A stretch of 39,771 nt of DNA from an uncultured SAR86 cluster bacterium (GTDB lineage Bacteria; Pseudomonadota; Gammaproteobacteria; Magnimaribacterales; D2472), in contig CABXVU010000012.1 in assembly GCA_902515775.1 (NCBI GenBank), positions 1 through 39,771 of the forward strand, given 5' to 3'. The stretch's first letter is position 1. Each line of letters starts with the position of its first letter. Shown here in pieces: positions 24,498 through 37,075 of this stretch. Under the pieces are notes generated by a model. The model was not told the DNA's origin and did not search any database. It worked only from the letters and a program-made list of their open reading frames with translations. The position numbers and the translations under genes were made by a program.

Positions 24498-27338
24498 ATG
24501 TTTGAACTAAAAGAATCTAAAAAAATAGAATTATTGGATGTTAATGCTCAAGTATATAAACATTCAAAATTTAATACTCAACATATTCATCTTGACGCAG
24601 ACAATGACGAAAAGGTTTTTATGGTTGCTTTTCGAACCATCCCAGAAGATTCCACAGGTGTAGCTCATATCCTAGAACATACATCACTGTGTGGCTCAGC
24701 AAAATACCCTGTTCGTGATCCTTTTTTTATGATGATAAGACGGTCCCTAAATTCATTCATGAATGCCTTCACTTCAAGTGATTGGACTGCTTACCCGTTT
24801 GCAACTCAAAACAATAAAGATTTCAAAAATTTGCTAGATGTTTATGTTGATTCAGCATTCTTTCCAAGATTAGACCCTCTGGATTTTTCTCAAGAAGGCC
24901 ATCGACTTGAAATTGATAGCGAAGATAAATTAGAGATTAAAGGAGTGGTGTTTAATGAAATGAAAGGAGCGATGAGCTCTCCTACTGACCAACTCTGGCA
25001 TGGTATGTCAAAACATCTTTTTGAGGAAACTACCTATCATCATAATAGTGGTGGCGATCCTGAAAAAATCATCGACTTAACGCATGATGATTTAGTTGCC
25101 TTTCATCAAAAACATTATCATCCAAGTAATGCCACTTTTTTTACATTTGGTAATGTTTCTATTGATGACGTTCATGCTCATCTTGAAGAAAATGTTTTCC
25201 AAAAATTTACGCCTGCATCAGATCAGCTGAAAATTAATCCAGCTAAAATCTTTACAAATCCTGTTAAGGCTAGCGGAACATATCAACCCCTCCCCGGTGA
25301 TGAAAATAATCATCATGTTGTTATTAGCTGGTTGCTTGGTGATAGTCATGATCCATTGAATCTATTAGAGAAATATTTTTTATCAAATATTCTTCTGAGT
25401 AATTCTGCATCGCCTCTTAGAAAAGCATTAGAGGTATCAAAGCTAGGCAAAGCGCCTTCACCATTCCTTGGCATCGAGCCAAGTAATAAGGAAATTGTTT
25501 TCATGGCTGGATTAGAGGGAGTAGAAGAAGGTAATGCTGAAGAAGTTGAAAACTTAATTCTAACTACTCTTGAGAAGCTGGTCAGTGATGGAGTTCCCAA
25601 AGATCTAGTAAATTCCTCTTTACATCAATTAGAAATAAGTCAAAGGGAAGTTTCTAGTGGTGGAATGCCATATGGATTGCAGTTAATGCTAGGATGCATG
25701 AATGCATGTATACATCATGATGATCCAATTTCAATGTTGGATCTTGATACAAACTTTAAAAAGCTTAAGTCTCTTCTTTCAAAAAAAGGATACTTAGAAG
25801 AATTAATTTCTACCTGCCTAATCAAGAATCAGCACAGACTAAATTATGAATTAAAGCCTGACTCAAAATTTAATGAAAAGTTAGAAAATTTCTTTTCTAC
25901 TACTCTAATAAATAAAGAAAAATCATTAACTGATAATGAAAAAGTTGAAATAAATGATCTTGCAGACGCATTAAAAGCTCGTCAAGAAGCTGAAGATGAT
26001 GTTGAAATTTTACCAAAGGTTACAAGAGAGGACATCCCCCTCAAGCGTGAATATGCTAATGAGTCCTTTTCAAAAAGTAATAGATCCATATATGAAGTTG
26101 GAACAAATGGACTAATTTACTCAGATTTTTTATTTCCATGCAAAAATCTTACTGAACAAGAATTACTATTCTCACCTCTATATACCTTTATATTGACTGA
26201 GGTAGGTCTGATGGAGAATTCCTACGAGGAAATTCAAGCTCTTCAATCAAGTGTCACAGGTGGTATAAGTGCTTCATTTAGATTAAATACAGATGACCAA
26301 AAGGCTCCAGGAAATCTTTTCTTAAGCATTTCTTCTAAATGTTTGGAAAGTAATTTTGATGAAATGGAAAAACTAATTTTTAATACATTAGAAAAGGCTC
26401 GCTTTGATGAAGAAGGTAGATTATTGGATTTATTTAATATATTTATTGCTAAAAATGAAGAGTCAATCAATCAAAATGGTCATGTTTTGGCTATGAATTC
26501 AGCTGCTAGTAGCCTAAATCCATATTCAGCAACAGCATTTCAAATGTCTGGACTGCAAATGTTAAATCAATCAAAACAAGCTATTACAAAAATAAAAAAT
26601 TCCCATGATGCTACTTTCATATTGAATATCCTAAAAAGTATTCATTCAAAAATATTAAATACTCCATTCAAAATTTTTACTGCATGCTCTCCTAAAGCCA
26701 TGCAAGATCTAGCAGTAGAATTTAAGAATATTCAATCTAATCCACAGCAATCACTTATCCAACCGATTGATAGCGAGATAGCATGGCTTACAGGATCTCA
26801 AGTTTGCTACTGTGCTGAAGCTTTTCAAGGAGTATCTAGAGATAATCCAGATTCTGCTGCTCTTTCTGTTTTAGCAGCTGTCTTAAGAAATGGTTTTTTA
26901 CACACAGCCATTCGTGAAAAAGGAGGAGCATACGGAGCAGGCGCAACAAATGATACCTCAACAAATACTTTTAAATTTTTCTCATACAGAGATCCTAAAT
27001 GTGTAGAAACATTCAAAGCATTTAAAGATGCAATTGAGTGGGCAAAAACATCTATTTCTAGTCAGCATCTTGAAGAAGCAATCCTCGGAGTTGTATCATC
27101 AATCGACAAACCTCTATCGCCAGTTGGAGAAGCGAAAAATGATTTTAATTTTAATCTAGAGGGAATTTCTGTAAAAGAACGTCTTGAAATGAGGCAACGA
27201 GTGATCAACTGTTCAATTGAGGACCTAGTCAGGGTATGTAAAAAATACCTTTCTGAGCCATCTAAGAAATCAATTCTTGCTGGAGAGGCCTATAAAAAAG
27301 AAGCATCTTCATTGGGATTAAATTTAAGAGAAGTATAG
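24498..27338 (+). CDS. M16C-type zinc metallopeptidase (presequence protease/PreP-like)
   Basis: A 946-residue member of the pitrilysin/insulinase clan in the single-chain PreP/Cym1 layout of two clamshell halves joined by an M16C-associated domain (about 450-700). The inverted zinc motif is His57-Ile-Leu-Glu60-His61 (GVAHILEHTSLCGSAKYPVRDPF). The third ligand is Glu154 in VVFNEMKGAMSSP. The C-terminal half retains REKGGAYGAGA, a substrate-binding R/Y element seen in the family. There is no signal peptide, so it is presumably cytoplasmic and degrades short unstructured peptides. It ends two bases before the stop of the convergent transglycosylase gene. Confidence 0.93.
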   Translation: MFELKESKKIELLDVNAQVYKHSKFNTQHIHLDADNDEKVFMVAFRTIPEDSTGVAHILEHTSLCGSAKYPVRDPFFMMIRRSLNSFMNAFTSSDWTAYPFATQNNKDFKNLLDVYVDSAFFPRLDPLDFSQEGHRLEIDSEDKLEIKGVVFNEMKGAMSSPTDQLWHGMSKHLFEETTYHHNSGGDPEKIIDLTHDDLVAFHQKHYHPSNATFFTFGNVSIDDVHAHLEENVFQKFTPASDQLKINPAKIFTNPVKASGTYQPLPGDENNHHVVISWLLGDSHDPLNLLEKYFLSNILLSNSASPLRKALEVSKLGKAPSPFLGIEPSNKEIVFMAGLEGVEEGNAEEVENLILTTLEKLVSDGVPKDLVNSSLHQLEISQREVSSGGMPYGLQLMLGCMNACIHHDDPISMLDLDTNFKKLKSLLSKKGYLEELISTCLIKNQHRLNYELKPDSKFNEKLENFFSTTLINKEKSLTDNEKVEINDLADALKARQEAEDDVEILPKVTREDIPLKREYANESFSKSNRSIYEVGTNGLIYSDFLFPCKNLTEQELLFSPLYTFILTEVGLMENSYEEIQALQSSVTGGISASFRLNTDDQKAPGNLFLSISSKCLESNFDEMEKLIFNTLEKARFDEEGRLLDLFNIFIAKNEESINQNGHVLAMNSAASSLNPYSATAFQMSGLQMLNQSKQAITKIKNSHDATFILNILKSIHSKILNTPFKIFTACSPKAMQDLAVEFKNIQSNPQQSLIQPIDSEIAWLTGSQVCYCAEAFQGVSRDNPDSAALSVLAAVLRNGFLHTAIREKGGAYGAGATNDTSTNTFKFFSYRDPKCVETFKAFKDAIEWAKTSISSQHLEEAILGVVSSIDKPLSPVGEAKNDFNFNLEGISVKERLEMRQRVINCSIEDLVRVCKKYLSEPSKKSILAGEAYKKEASSLGLNLREV

Positions 27339-27340
27339 TA

Positions 27341-30691
<3,351 letters not shown>

Positions 30692-30692
30692 G

Positions 30693-32891
30693 CTATGAAG
30701 CAGCTAACTTTAGTGCTTCTTTTACATCCACTGACACAACTCGAGAAACTCCAGCTTCCTGCATTGTAATCCCCATCAAATGATCGCTCTTTTCCATAGA
30801 AATTTTATTATGAGTAATGAATATGAATTGCACTCTATCAGACATCTCTTCAACCATTGCTACGAATCTTGAAGCATTTATATCATCCAATGGTGCATCC
30901 ACCTCATCTAGCAAGCAAAAGGGAGCGGGGTTTAACTCAAATAATGCAAATACTAAAGACAGTGCCGTCATGGCTTTTTCTCCCCCAGATAGCTGAGAAA
31001 TAGTTGCATTTTTTTTGCCTGGAGGTTGTGCAACAAGAGTTATTCCTGAATTTAGTGAATCGCCATCTATTAATTGCAATGCGGCTTTACCCCCACCAAA
31101 AAGTTTAGGAAATATTTCTTGTATTTTTACATTCACAGAATTAAAACTTTCGTCAAACTTCGTCTTAGACTCAACATCTATTTTCTTAATTGCACTTTGT
31201 AGTTTATCTAAAGCTTCATTTAAATCTTCTAATTGAGAATCAAGCTCGTCAATTCGCTGTGACTCTTCTTCAATTTCGTCTGGTGCCGCTAAATTAATAG
31301 CTCCTAAAGATATGATAGACGATTGAGTGGATGCCAAAGATGATTCTAGATTTAAAAGATTCATCTCTTCATAATCTTCATTATTTAGCTCAGAAACAGA
31401 GACTCCGGCCTTCTTCAAGGTTTGCGATGCATTATCTAAATTAACCTCAAATGTTCTTAAATCCAGTTTTAGGTTATTTAATTTTTCCTCTAAAGATCTC
31501 AGGTCTAAAGCGGCAAGAGATTTTTTATTTTCTGCATCTTGAATAGAAGCATCAACAACCGATTGTTTTTGACGAATTGAACTGAGCTCTGCCTCAGCAT
31601 TAGAGCTCTTTTTTACTAACTCTGTTAAATCATTTTCTGCTTTACTCTTATTTTCTTTTGCTCGACTTAGTTGCTCAGAAATTTCATTCTGCCTAAGTGA
31701 ATATTCATTAGTTATATTTTTAGATTGTGCAGAAGTAATTTTTAAAATGCTTGTTAATAAATCCTTTAACTCATGAGCTTTATTACGTAATGAATCAGCT
31801 GCCAAACCAAAATCTTTTAGGCCCTCTAAAATACTTTCAAGCAATTTCATTGCTTTTTCTTTGGGGCTTATGTTCTCCAAGCTAGATTCATTATGCAGCG
31901 CCTCGGCATATCTATCTTTTACTTTTGACAGATCCTCCTCATGCTCCAGAATTGCCTTGTTAATATTTTGAAGATTCGTTTCAAGCCTGGCAATTTCTGA
32001 GCCAATTGTATAAAAGTTTTTTTGTGCGTCTTCGAAAGCAGATAAAACAGAAGAGTGCTCTGTCTTAATTTGGTCAATAGAGATTTGATGAGTATCAATT
32101 TCAGAGGACTTAACAGTTATCTGATTATCAAGCTTAGCAATTTTTGAACTTAACGAATCTTTTTTTGCTTTGGCACTTAAGGTATTTAAAATTGAAATAT
32201 TTAACTTTAATTCCTTCTCCTCAATTTGTAGTTTTTTATACTTTTCTGCAGCCTTGGCTTGATTTTGTAATCTATTAATTAATCTTTGGATTTCATCTCT
32301 AATATCTTTTACTCTAGAAAGGTTTTCTTTAGTTTTTTTAATTCTCTGTTCTGTCTCTTTTCTTCTTTCTTTGTATTTTGAGATTCCTGCTGCTTCCTCA
32401 ATAAATACTCTCATTTCTTCTGGTTTGGCGCTTACTATCTTAGATACCATCCCTTGTTCTATAATTGCATAGCTTCTCGGACCAAGGCCAGTTCCAAGAA
32501 AGATGTCTTGAACATCTTTTCGTCTGCATGAAGTATTATTTATTGAATAATTTGACTGTCCATCTCTTGTCATCAATCTCTTAACGGATATTTCATTATA
32601 TTTTGCATATTCACCGCCCAGTTTACCCAAGGAGTTGTCAAAAAGAAGTTCAATGCTGCATTGGCCTGAAGGCTTCCTTAAGTCTGAACCATTAAAGATA
32701 ACATCTGACATAGAATCACCTCGCAAGTTCTTTGCAGATAACTCTCCTAAAACCCATCGAACAGCATCAATAACATTAGATTTGCCGCAACCATTTGGAC
32801 CAACAACAGCGACCATATTTGTAGGGAAAGATATCCTCGTGGGATCCACGAAACTTTTAAATCCAGCCAGTTTGATATGTTTAAGCTGCAT
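30693..32891 (-). CDS. smc: Short chromosome-segregation ATPase SMC without a recognisable hinge
   Basis: A 732-residue SMC; bacterial SMCs are usually about 1150-1200. The N-terminal half-head is complete, with Walker A GPNGCGKS (31-38) and IIEQGMVSKIVSAKPEE with FIEEAAGISKYKERR. The C-terminal half-head is also complete: signature LSGGEKA (634-640), Walker B with Asp662 and Glu663 (LLDEVDAP) and the H-loop FITHNK. The C-terminal 190 residues closely follow gammaproteobacterial SMC. Between them lie only about 160 residues of coiled coil on each side and a 50-60-residue linker (about 335-395) that lacks the conserved hinge pattern. The frame is uninterrupted. AAGGA lies nine bases before the ATG. 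ScpA/ScpB genes are not in the window. It lies 26 bases after ccmI and one base before zipA. Confidence 0.9.
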   Translation of the reverse strand: MQLKHIKLAGFKSFVDPTRISFPTNMVAVVGPNGCGKSNVIDAVRWVLGELSAKNLRGDSMSDVIFNGSDLRKPSGQCSIELLFDNSLGKLGGEYAKYNEISVKRLMTRDGQSNYSINNTSCRRKDVQDIFLGTGLGPRSYAIIEQGMVSKIVSAKPEEMRVFIEEAAGISKYKERRKETEQRIKKTKENLSRVKDIRDEIQRLINRLQNQAKAAEKYKKLQIEEKELKLNISILNTLSAKAKKDSLSSKIAKLDNQITVKSSEIDTHQISIDQIKTEHSSVLSAFEDAQKNFYTIGSEIARLETNLQNINKAILEHEEDLSKVKDRYAEALHNESSLENISPKEKAMKLLESILEGLKDFGLAADSLRNKAHELKDLLTSILKITSAQSKNITNEYSLRQNEISEQLSRAKENKSKAENDLTELVKKSSNAEAELSSIRQKQSVVDASIQDAENKKSLAALDLRSLEEKLNNLKLDLRTFEVNLDNASQTLKKAGVSVSELNNEDYEEMNLLNLESSLASTQSSIISLGAINLAAPDEIEEESQRIDELDSQLEDLNEALDKLQSAIKKIDVESKTKFDESFNSVNVKIQEIFPKLFGGGKAALQLIDGDSLNSGITLVAQPPGKKNATISQLSGGEKAMTALSLVFALFELNPAPFCLLDEVDAPLDDINASRFVAMVEEMSDRVQFIFITHNKISMEKSDHLMGITMQEAGVSRVVSVDVKEALKLAAS

Positions 32892-32917
32892 TAAATAATT
32901 CCTTGTCTTATTTTAAA

Positions 32918-33706
32918 CTATTGTTCCCTTTTTAACCATTCATCAGTATAAAAAAATAACTCCTCTTGATTGTCTTGTGAATACTTTAAATCTATTGTTT
33001 TAAATGCTTCATAAATAAATTTATCGCATTCAGCTAAAGCCTCGATCTTGATAATTTCTTGCTGCATAAAAGCAGATGCAATATCAAAACCTCTTACGGT
33101 TGAATTAGATTTATCCAGCTTGATAGGCCTTGTAATATTCGGAGACAAAAGCTCTACTGAAGCAATGTTAACTCCTGGCCCATTTGGAATTGACACCCCC
33201 AGCTGTAATAACTGCAAAGTGCAATAAGCAGGGTTTTCAACGTTGATAATAAGGTTTGAATTTGCAATTTCAGGATATTTCTCATCTCTAAAATCTGCCA
33301 AAAGATTAAAAATAGGAACCTGAAAATTCTCAGAAGCAAATTCTACATTTAAATATTTGAGTATGCTCTCTGCTGTATTAAATGATTGTTCTTCTAAGGC
33401 TTTATAAAAAACTTGTGAGCCCATTATAAAAGATTGCTCCTCGGAGGATTGATCAAAAATATATTCATTCAAAAAAAACTTATCGAACTCTTCATCGCGA
33501 GAGATAGTCATCAGAATCGATTCAGATTGAGTAGCTTTAATCCAGGAACCTATCAATGGTTTTTTAGAGATAAAATTTAAAACAAATCCTCCAAAAACTA
33601 AAATGGTGACTAAAAAAATGAGTGATTTTTGATTAGATAAAGGCTGAAGTAAGTAAACAATTACAGGTAATAATATTATTATTGAAGCACCAATAATAAA
33701 TATCAT
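32918..33706 (-). CDS. ccmI: CcmI/CycH-like cytochrome c maturation factor, short form
   Basis: A 262-residue protein with two N-terminal membrane helices (about 2-20 and 29-45), as in CcmI, followed by a periplasmic part. The middle (about 65-150) is helical and may stand for a degenerate TPR region. The C-terminal stretch GVNIASVELLSPNITRPIKLDKSNSTVRGFDIA follows the pattern of the CcmI C-terminal domain, whose members have a VVR..VS.LP..F.LDDS..M.PG motif. CcmI delivers apocytochrome c to CcmF/H. Position directly after ccmH, with a four-base overlap, supports the name; sequence similarity alone would be weak. Confidence 0.7.
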   Translation of the reverse strand: MIFIIGASIIILLPVIVYLLQPLSNQKSLIFLVTILVFGGFVLNFISKKPLIGSWIKATQSESILMTISRDEEFDKFFLNEYIFDQSSEEQSFIMGSQVFYKALEEQSFNTAESILKYLNVEFASENFQVPIFNLLADFRDEKYPEIANSNLIINVENPAYCTLQLLQLGVSIPNGPGVNIASVELLSPNITRPIKLDKSNSTVRGFDIASAFMQQEIIKIEALAECDKFIYEAFKTIDLKYSQDNQEELFFYTDEWLKREQ

Positions 33707-34089
33707 TCGACTCTGCGTTTAAAAAAGAAGATTATCAAAATTAAAGAAAGGAAAATAAAAGGTCCAAACCAAAGTATATAGTTTGCTCCCTCGAGAGCCG
33801 GTCTATAATCTGAAAAATTACCAAACCTATCTGATACATACTTTTTGATTTCATCGTCTGAAGAACCATCAATGATTAAGTCATAAACCTTATTTTTTAA
33901 ATCTCTAGATACAGGAGCATCAGAGCTAGCAATGCTACCGCTGGTACATTTTGGGCATCTAATTTCTGAAATTAATGAGTAAAACCTTTTTTCCTGAGCT
34001 ATGTCTTCAAATTGGTACACTATTTCACCAAAGCTATATATAGAAAAAATTAAAAAAGAAGATGCTAAAAAAAAATTACTTTTTATCAT
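33703..34089 (-). CDS. ccmH: Cytochrome c maturation thiol oxidoreductase CcmH
   Basis: A 128-residue protein: a signal peptide (1-21), a three-helix periplasmic domain with the redox pair Cys45-Pro-Lys-Cys48 (EIRCPKCTSGSIASSDAPVS), and a C-terminal membrane helix (about 104-123). The pattern RC..C......D......R matches CcmH/CycL. It reduces apocytochrome c for heme attachment. This is the short form without the fused C-terminal TPR domain found in E. coli CcmH; here that part is the separate ccmI gene. It overlaps ccmG and ccmI by four bases each. Confidence 0.92.
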   Translation of the reverse strand: MIKSNFFLASSFLIFSIYSFGEIVYQFEDIAQEKRFYSLISEIRCPKCTSGSIASSDAPVSRDLKNKVYDLIIDGSSDDEIKKYVSDRFGNFSDYRPALEGANYILWFGPFIFLSLILIIFFFKRRVE

Positions 34090-34607
34090 GTCTTGTTACT
34101 TGCTTTTTTAATTAGTGGATGAAAAATTGTTTCCCACTTTTTTGGAGTCATTTCTCCTTGAATGTGTGCTACAACCTGATTATCGATTACTAAATATGAT
34201 TCAGGCGCTCCCGTTACACCAAGATCAAAAGCTAAGTCTCCTCTTGGATCATATATTGTAAGAATATATGGATTACCATGCTTTTGAAGCCAAGCACTTG
34301 CTTTAATATTAGAGTCTTTATAATTCAAACCAACTATTTGAATATTTGCATCCGATAGCTTAGTTAAAAAGGGGTGCTCGACAAGGCATGTAATACACCA
34401 ACTTGCCCATACGTTTACTAACTTTATTCCATCTAAATGTTCGTTCTTAACTGGAATTCCATTTAGATCATTCAGTTCAAATGGTGGAAAATTTTTAGTA
34501 GTGAATTTTGAAAATTTTTCATCTTCTTCAATCAACAATACATTAGCAAAGAATGTAAAAATAATAATAGGTACTAGGACTATTAAAAATCTTAGAGATT
34601 TATTCAT
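34086..34607 (-). CDS. ccmG: Cytochrome c maturation thioredoxin CcmG/DsbE
   Basis: A 173-residue membrane-tethered thioredoxin with an N-terminal helix (about 5-26) and a periplasmic thioredoxin fold. The active site is Trp70-Cys71-Ile-Thr-Cys74 in VNVWASWCITCLVEHPFL; most CcmG proteins have CPTC. The GAPESYLVID segment matches the GVPETF/GAPETF motif with the cis-proline loop characteristic of CcmG. It keeps CcmH and apocytochrome c thiols reduced. Overlaps of four bases with ccmF and ccmH indicate one operon. Confidence 0.93.
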   Translation of the reverse strand: MNKSLRFLIVLVPIIIFTFFANVLLIEEDEKFSKFTTKNFPPFELNDLNGIPVKNEHLDGIKLVNVWASWCITCLVEHPFLTKLSDANIQIVGLNYKDSNIKASAWLQKHGNPYILTIYDPRGDLAFDLGVTGAPESYLVIDNQVVAHIQGEMTPKKWETIFHPLIKKASNKT

Positions 34608-36502
34608 GTTGCTATCTTTTTAAAAATTGTAATTAACATACCCATGACCATCAAAGAAGCAGAAAACCAGATCCATTTTATAAAATAATTTATTTTTAGA
34701 GCAAAAGTCCAGCTGCCATTTTCTAGCTGATCACCGATTGTGAGATATGTATCTTTCAAGATAGAGGTATATATAGAAGATTCTGTTGTAATTTGCCCCC
34801 TTGTAGCATATTTTCTTTTCTGAGGATTCAGAAAGATATTTTTTCCATCTTGTAATAATGACACTTCAACAGAAATCACATCATGATTTGAAGCTTTCAA
34901 AACTTTTATATCATCAAATGAAAATTCTTTTATGGACTCATTCACAAAAATAGACTCACCTGGAGCGAGATTAAGGTTTTTCTCATAGCTTAGGATGCTA
35001 TTCAAAGAAACTGCTAAAAATAATAGCCCCAAGCCAATGTGAGCGACAGCACTTCCTTTATTAATAAACTTTTTGTAGAAAAAATTATTAAGCACTCTTA
35101 ATAAGTAAGTAAATAGAATAAGTGATCCAGAAAAAATTCCTATATATGAAAGAATCGAGAAGGTTTCTGTTATGTGCCAAACAAAATAAGTAAAGAGAAT
35201 TGATAGTATTACTGGAAAAAATGTTTTGTAGACGTAGCTTTTTATAGGCTTGGACCTTTGCCATAAGGAATCTACAGAGGCCATGATAAATATAGCGGTA
35301 ATAAGAACTAATGGCGTAAAAATTGTATTGTAATAAGGAGGTCCAATGCTAACTTTTTCTCCATTTATTGCTTCAATTATAAGCGGATATGTTACACCAA
35401 GAAAAATAGAGAAAATGCTCGTAACCATTAATATATTGTTCATAGAAAGAAAAGATTCTTTCGAGCCTGAAACTACAAATTTTGACGCATTCAAAGATGG
35501 AATTCTATATGCAAAAACTCCTAATGCTAATAATGTAATTAGGCCAGAAAAAATTAAAAGATATAAACCCCTTTGCGGATCATTTGCAAATGAGTGAACG
35601 CTATCAATGATTCCAGACCTAACAATAAAAGCTCCAAAAAGGCTCAGAGCAAATATTAAAATCCCCAAAAACATAGTCCAAGTTTTTAGAACACTTGATT
35701 TTGAAGAGGCATACAATGAATGCATAAACGCAGTAGCAGCAAGCCATGGCATCAAAGCAACATTTTCGACTGGATCCCAAAACCAATAGCCTCCCCAACC
35801 AAGCTCATAGTATGCCCACCAACTTCCTAAGGCAATGCCAATCGTTAGGAAAATCCATGCCACCAGGGACCAATTCTTTATATCTTTTTCCCATTCTAAT
35901 TCAAAATTACCGTGAAAAAGATATGCTGTGATGTAGCTAAAGGAAATTACAAATCCTACATACCCCAAATACAACATTGGTGGATGAATAGCTAAGGCAG
36001 GATCTTGCAAAACTGGATTTATATCTGCTCCTTCTATAGCTCCAAATGGTAATACTCTCTCAAATGGATTAGATGTTAAAAGAAGAAATAATAAAAAGCC
36101 TAAAATGATTAAGCTAACCATCAACAAGGTTGTTTTCTTTAAAAAGTGGCTATCATCAAGAGAATTGATAAAGAAAATACTCCATGCGGTTAAGAAAACT
36201 GTCCATAGGAACATTGATCCCTCATGTGCACTCCAAATTGAACTAATTTTATAAAAAATTGGTAATTGAGAGTTGGAGTGACTAGCTATATATGCAATTG
36301 AAAAGTCATCATTTATTGCAAGATACACATACATTGCAAATGAAATAAAAACCAGCCAACAGGCCTGATTGAACAGCCTAATAGATAAACTTAATTGATT
36401 GGGGTGAATCTTGCCAAAAAAGAAAAAGAAATTAAAAATTAAGATTAAACTTAATATAACAACTGCTGATAAAGATAAAAAATGTGATATCTCCCCTATC
36501 AT
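34604..36502 (-). CDS. ccmF: Heme lyase subunit CcmF
   Basis: A 632-residue, multi-helix inner-membrane protein (E. coli 647). The tryptophan-rich heme-handling motif is at 228-247, reading WWAYYELGWGGYWFWDPVEN. Conserved histidines include His93 (SAHEGSM), His173 (AIHPPMLYLGYVG) and His261. A large periplasmic loop (about 505-590) comes before the last helix. CcmF takes heme from CcmE and attaches it to apocytochrome c with CcmH and CcmI. It overlaps ccmE and ccmG by four bases. Confidence 0.96.
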   Translation of the reverse strand: MIGEISHFLSLSAVVILSLILIFNFFFFFGKIHPNQLSLSIRLFNQACWLVFISFAMYVYLAINDDFSIAYIASHSNSQLPIFYKISSIWSAHEGSMFLWTVFLTAWSIFFINSLDDSHFLKKTTLLMVSLIILGFLLFLLLTSNPFERVLPFGAIEGADINPVLQDPALAIHPPMLYLGYVGFVISFSYITAYLFHGNFELEWEKDIKNWSLVAWIFLTIGIALGSWWAYYELGWGGYWFWDPVENVALMPWLAATAFMHSLYASSKSSVLKTWTMFLGILIFALSLFGAFIVRSGIIDSVHSFANDPQRGLYLLIFSGLITLLALGVFAYRIPSLNASKFVVSGSKESFLSMNNILMVTSIFSIFLGVTYPLIIEAINGEKVSIGPPYYNTIFTPLVLITAIFIMASVDSLWQRSKPIKSYVYKTFFPVILSILFTYFVWHITETFSILSYIGIFSGSLILFTYLLRVLNNFFYKKFINKGSAVAHIGLGLLFLAVSLNSILSYEKNLNLAPGESIFVNESIKEFSFDDIKVLKASNHDVISVEVSLLQDGKNIFLNPQKRKYATRGQITTESSIYTSILKDTYLTIGDQLENGSWTFALKINYFIKWIWFSASLMVMGMLITIFKKIAT

Positions 36503-36912
36503 ATTTCGGCTGCCTCTATAGATAGCTCTGGAGGCATGTAATTCTCATCATGTTTAGCAAAAATTTCTTCAGCCTCAAACATTCCATCTAAAAAATATCC
36601 TAAAACTACTACTCCGCTATCCTCTTTAAATAAATCTGGGGGTATGCCATCAAAAATGACCGGTACTTCTTTTACAAAATCAGTAGCAATAAATTTTATT
36701 TTTGTACCATCTCTTATTATTGAACCTGACTTAACCATTCCTCCTAATTTAATCCGGTAGCCTGGTTTAATGTCAGCTTTCAACATCTCAGATGGAGTGA
36801 AGAAAAGATCTAATTTAGAGTTTAAGGAAAAAAGTATTAATAAAATTCCACCTGCAGACATAAAAAGAATGATAAAAAATTTCCAAAGACGATTTTTTCT
36901 AGCTTGGAGCAT
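36499..36912 (-). CDS. ccmE: Heme chaperone CcmE
   Basis: A 137-residue protein with an N-terminal membrane anchor (about 10-30) and a periplasmic OB-fold beta-barrel (GYRIKLGGMVKSGSI; KIKFIATDFVKEVPVIFDGIPPDLFKE; VVVLGYF). His121 and Tyr125 in FAKHDENYMPPE are the covalent heme-binding His and the adjacent Tyr of the family (HDENY motif). It carries heme from CcmC to CcmF. Its ATG lies 14 bases inside the end of ccmD. Confidence 0.95.
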   Translation of the reverse strand: MLQARKNRLWKFFIILFMSAGGILLILFSLNSKLDLFFTPSEMLKADIKPGYRIKLGGMVKSGSIIRDGTKIKFIATDFVKEVPVIFDGIPPDLFKEDSGVVVLGYFLDGMFEAEEIFAKHDENYMPPELSIEAAEI

Positions 36913-37075
36913 TTTTTATTTTAATTTTTCTTTTAACCCCTTTAATTTTATTTTTAGCTATCAGAAAACTAGCAACAATAATTGAAATAGCAATTGAGTA
37001 AACCGACCAAACATATACACCATGGCCATCCATAGCCAAGATTTCATTAAGATTATTAAAAGCTAAATCAAACAT
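36899..37075 (-). CDS. ccmD: Heme exporter small subunit CcmD
   Basis: A 58-residue gene lying in what would otherwise look like a 155-base gap. From the ATG at 37075 it reads MFDLAFNNLNEILAMDGHG, then VYVWSVYSIAISIIVASFL (one membrane helix), then a very basic tail KNKIKGVKRKIKIKNAPS. The MDGHG-YVW-Y pattern is the CcmD hallmark (GGHG.YVW.AY). CcmD helps CcmABC release holo-CcmE. It overlaps the end of ccmC by 8 bases and the start of ccmE by 14, as expected in a coupled operon. Confidence 0.93.
   Translation of the reverse strand: MFDLAFNNLNEILAMDGHGVYVWSVYSIAISIIVASFLIAKNKIKGVKRKIKIKNAPS

Noticed and set aside
30693-32891. SMC-like gene as Rad50/SbcC, MukB or RecN
   Set aside because: The N-terminal and C-terminal heads follow bacterial SMC closely, there is no CxxC hook, MukB heads differ, and the zipA-ligA context is that of smc.
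30693-32891. SMC as a frameshifted or split pseudogene
   Set aside because: One uninterrupted frame joins both heads, catalytic residues are intact and a ribosome binding site is present. An in-frame assembly deletion cannot be excluded from sequence alone.
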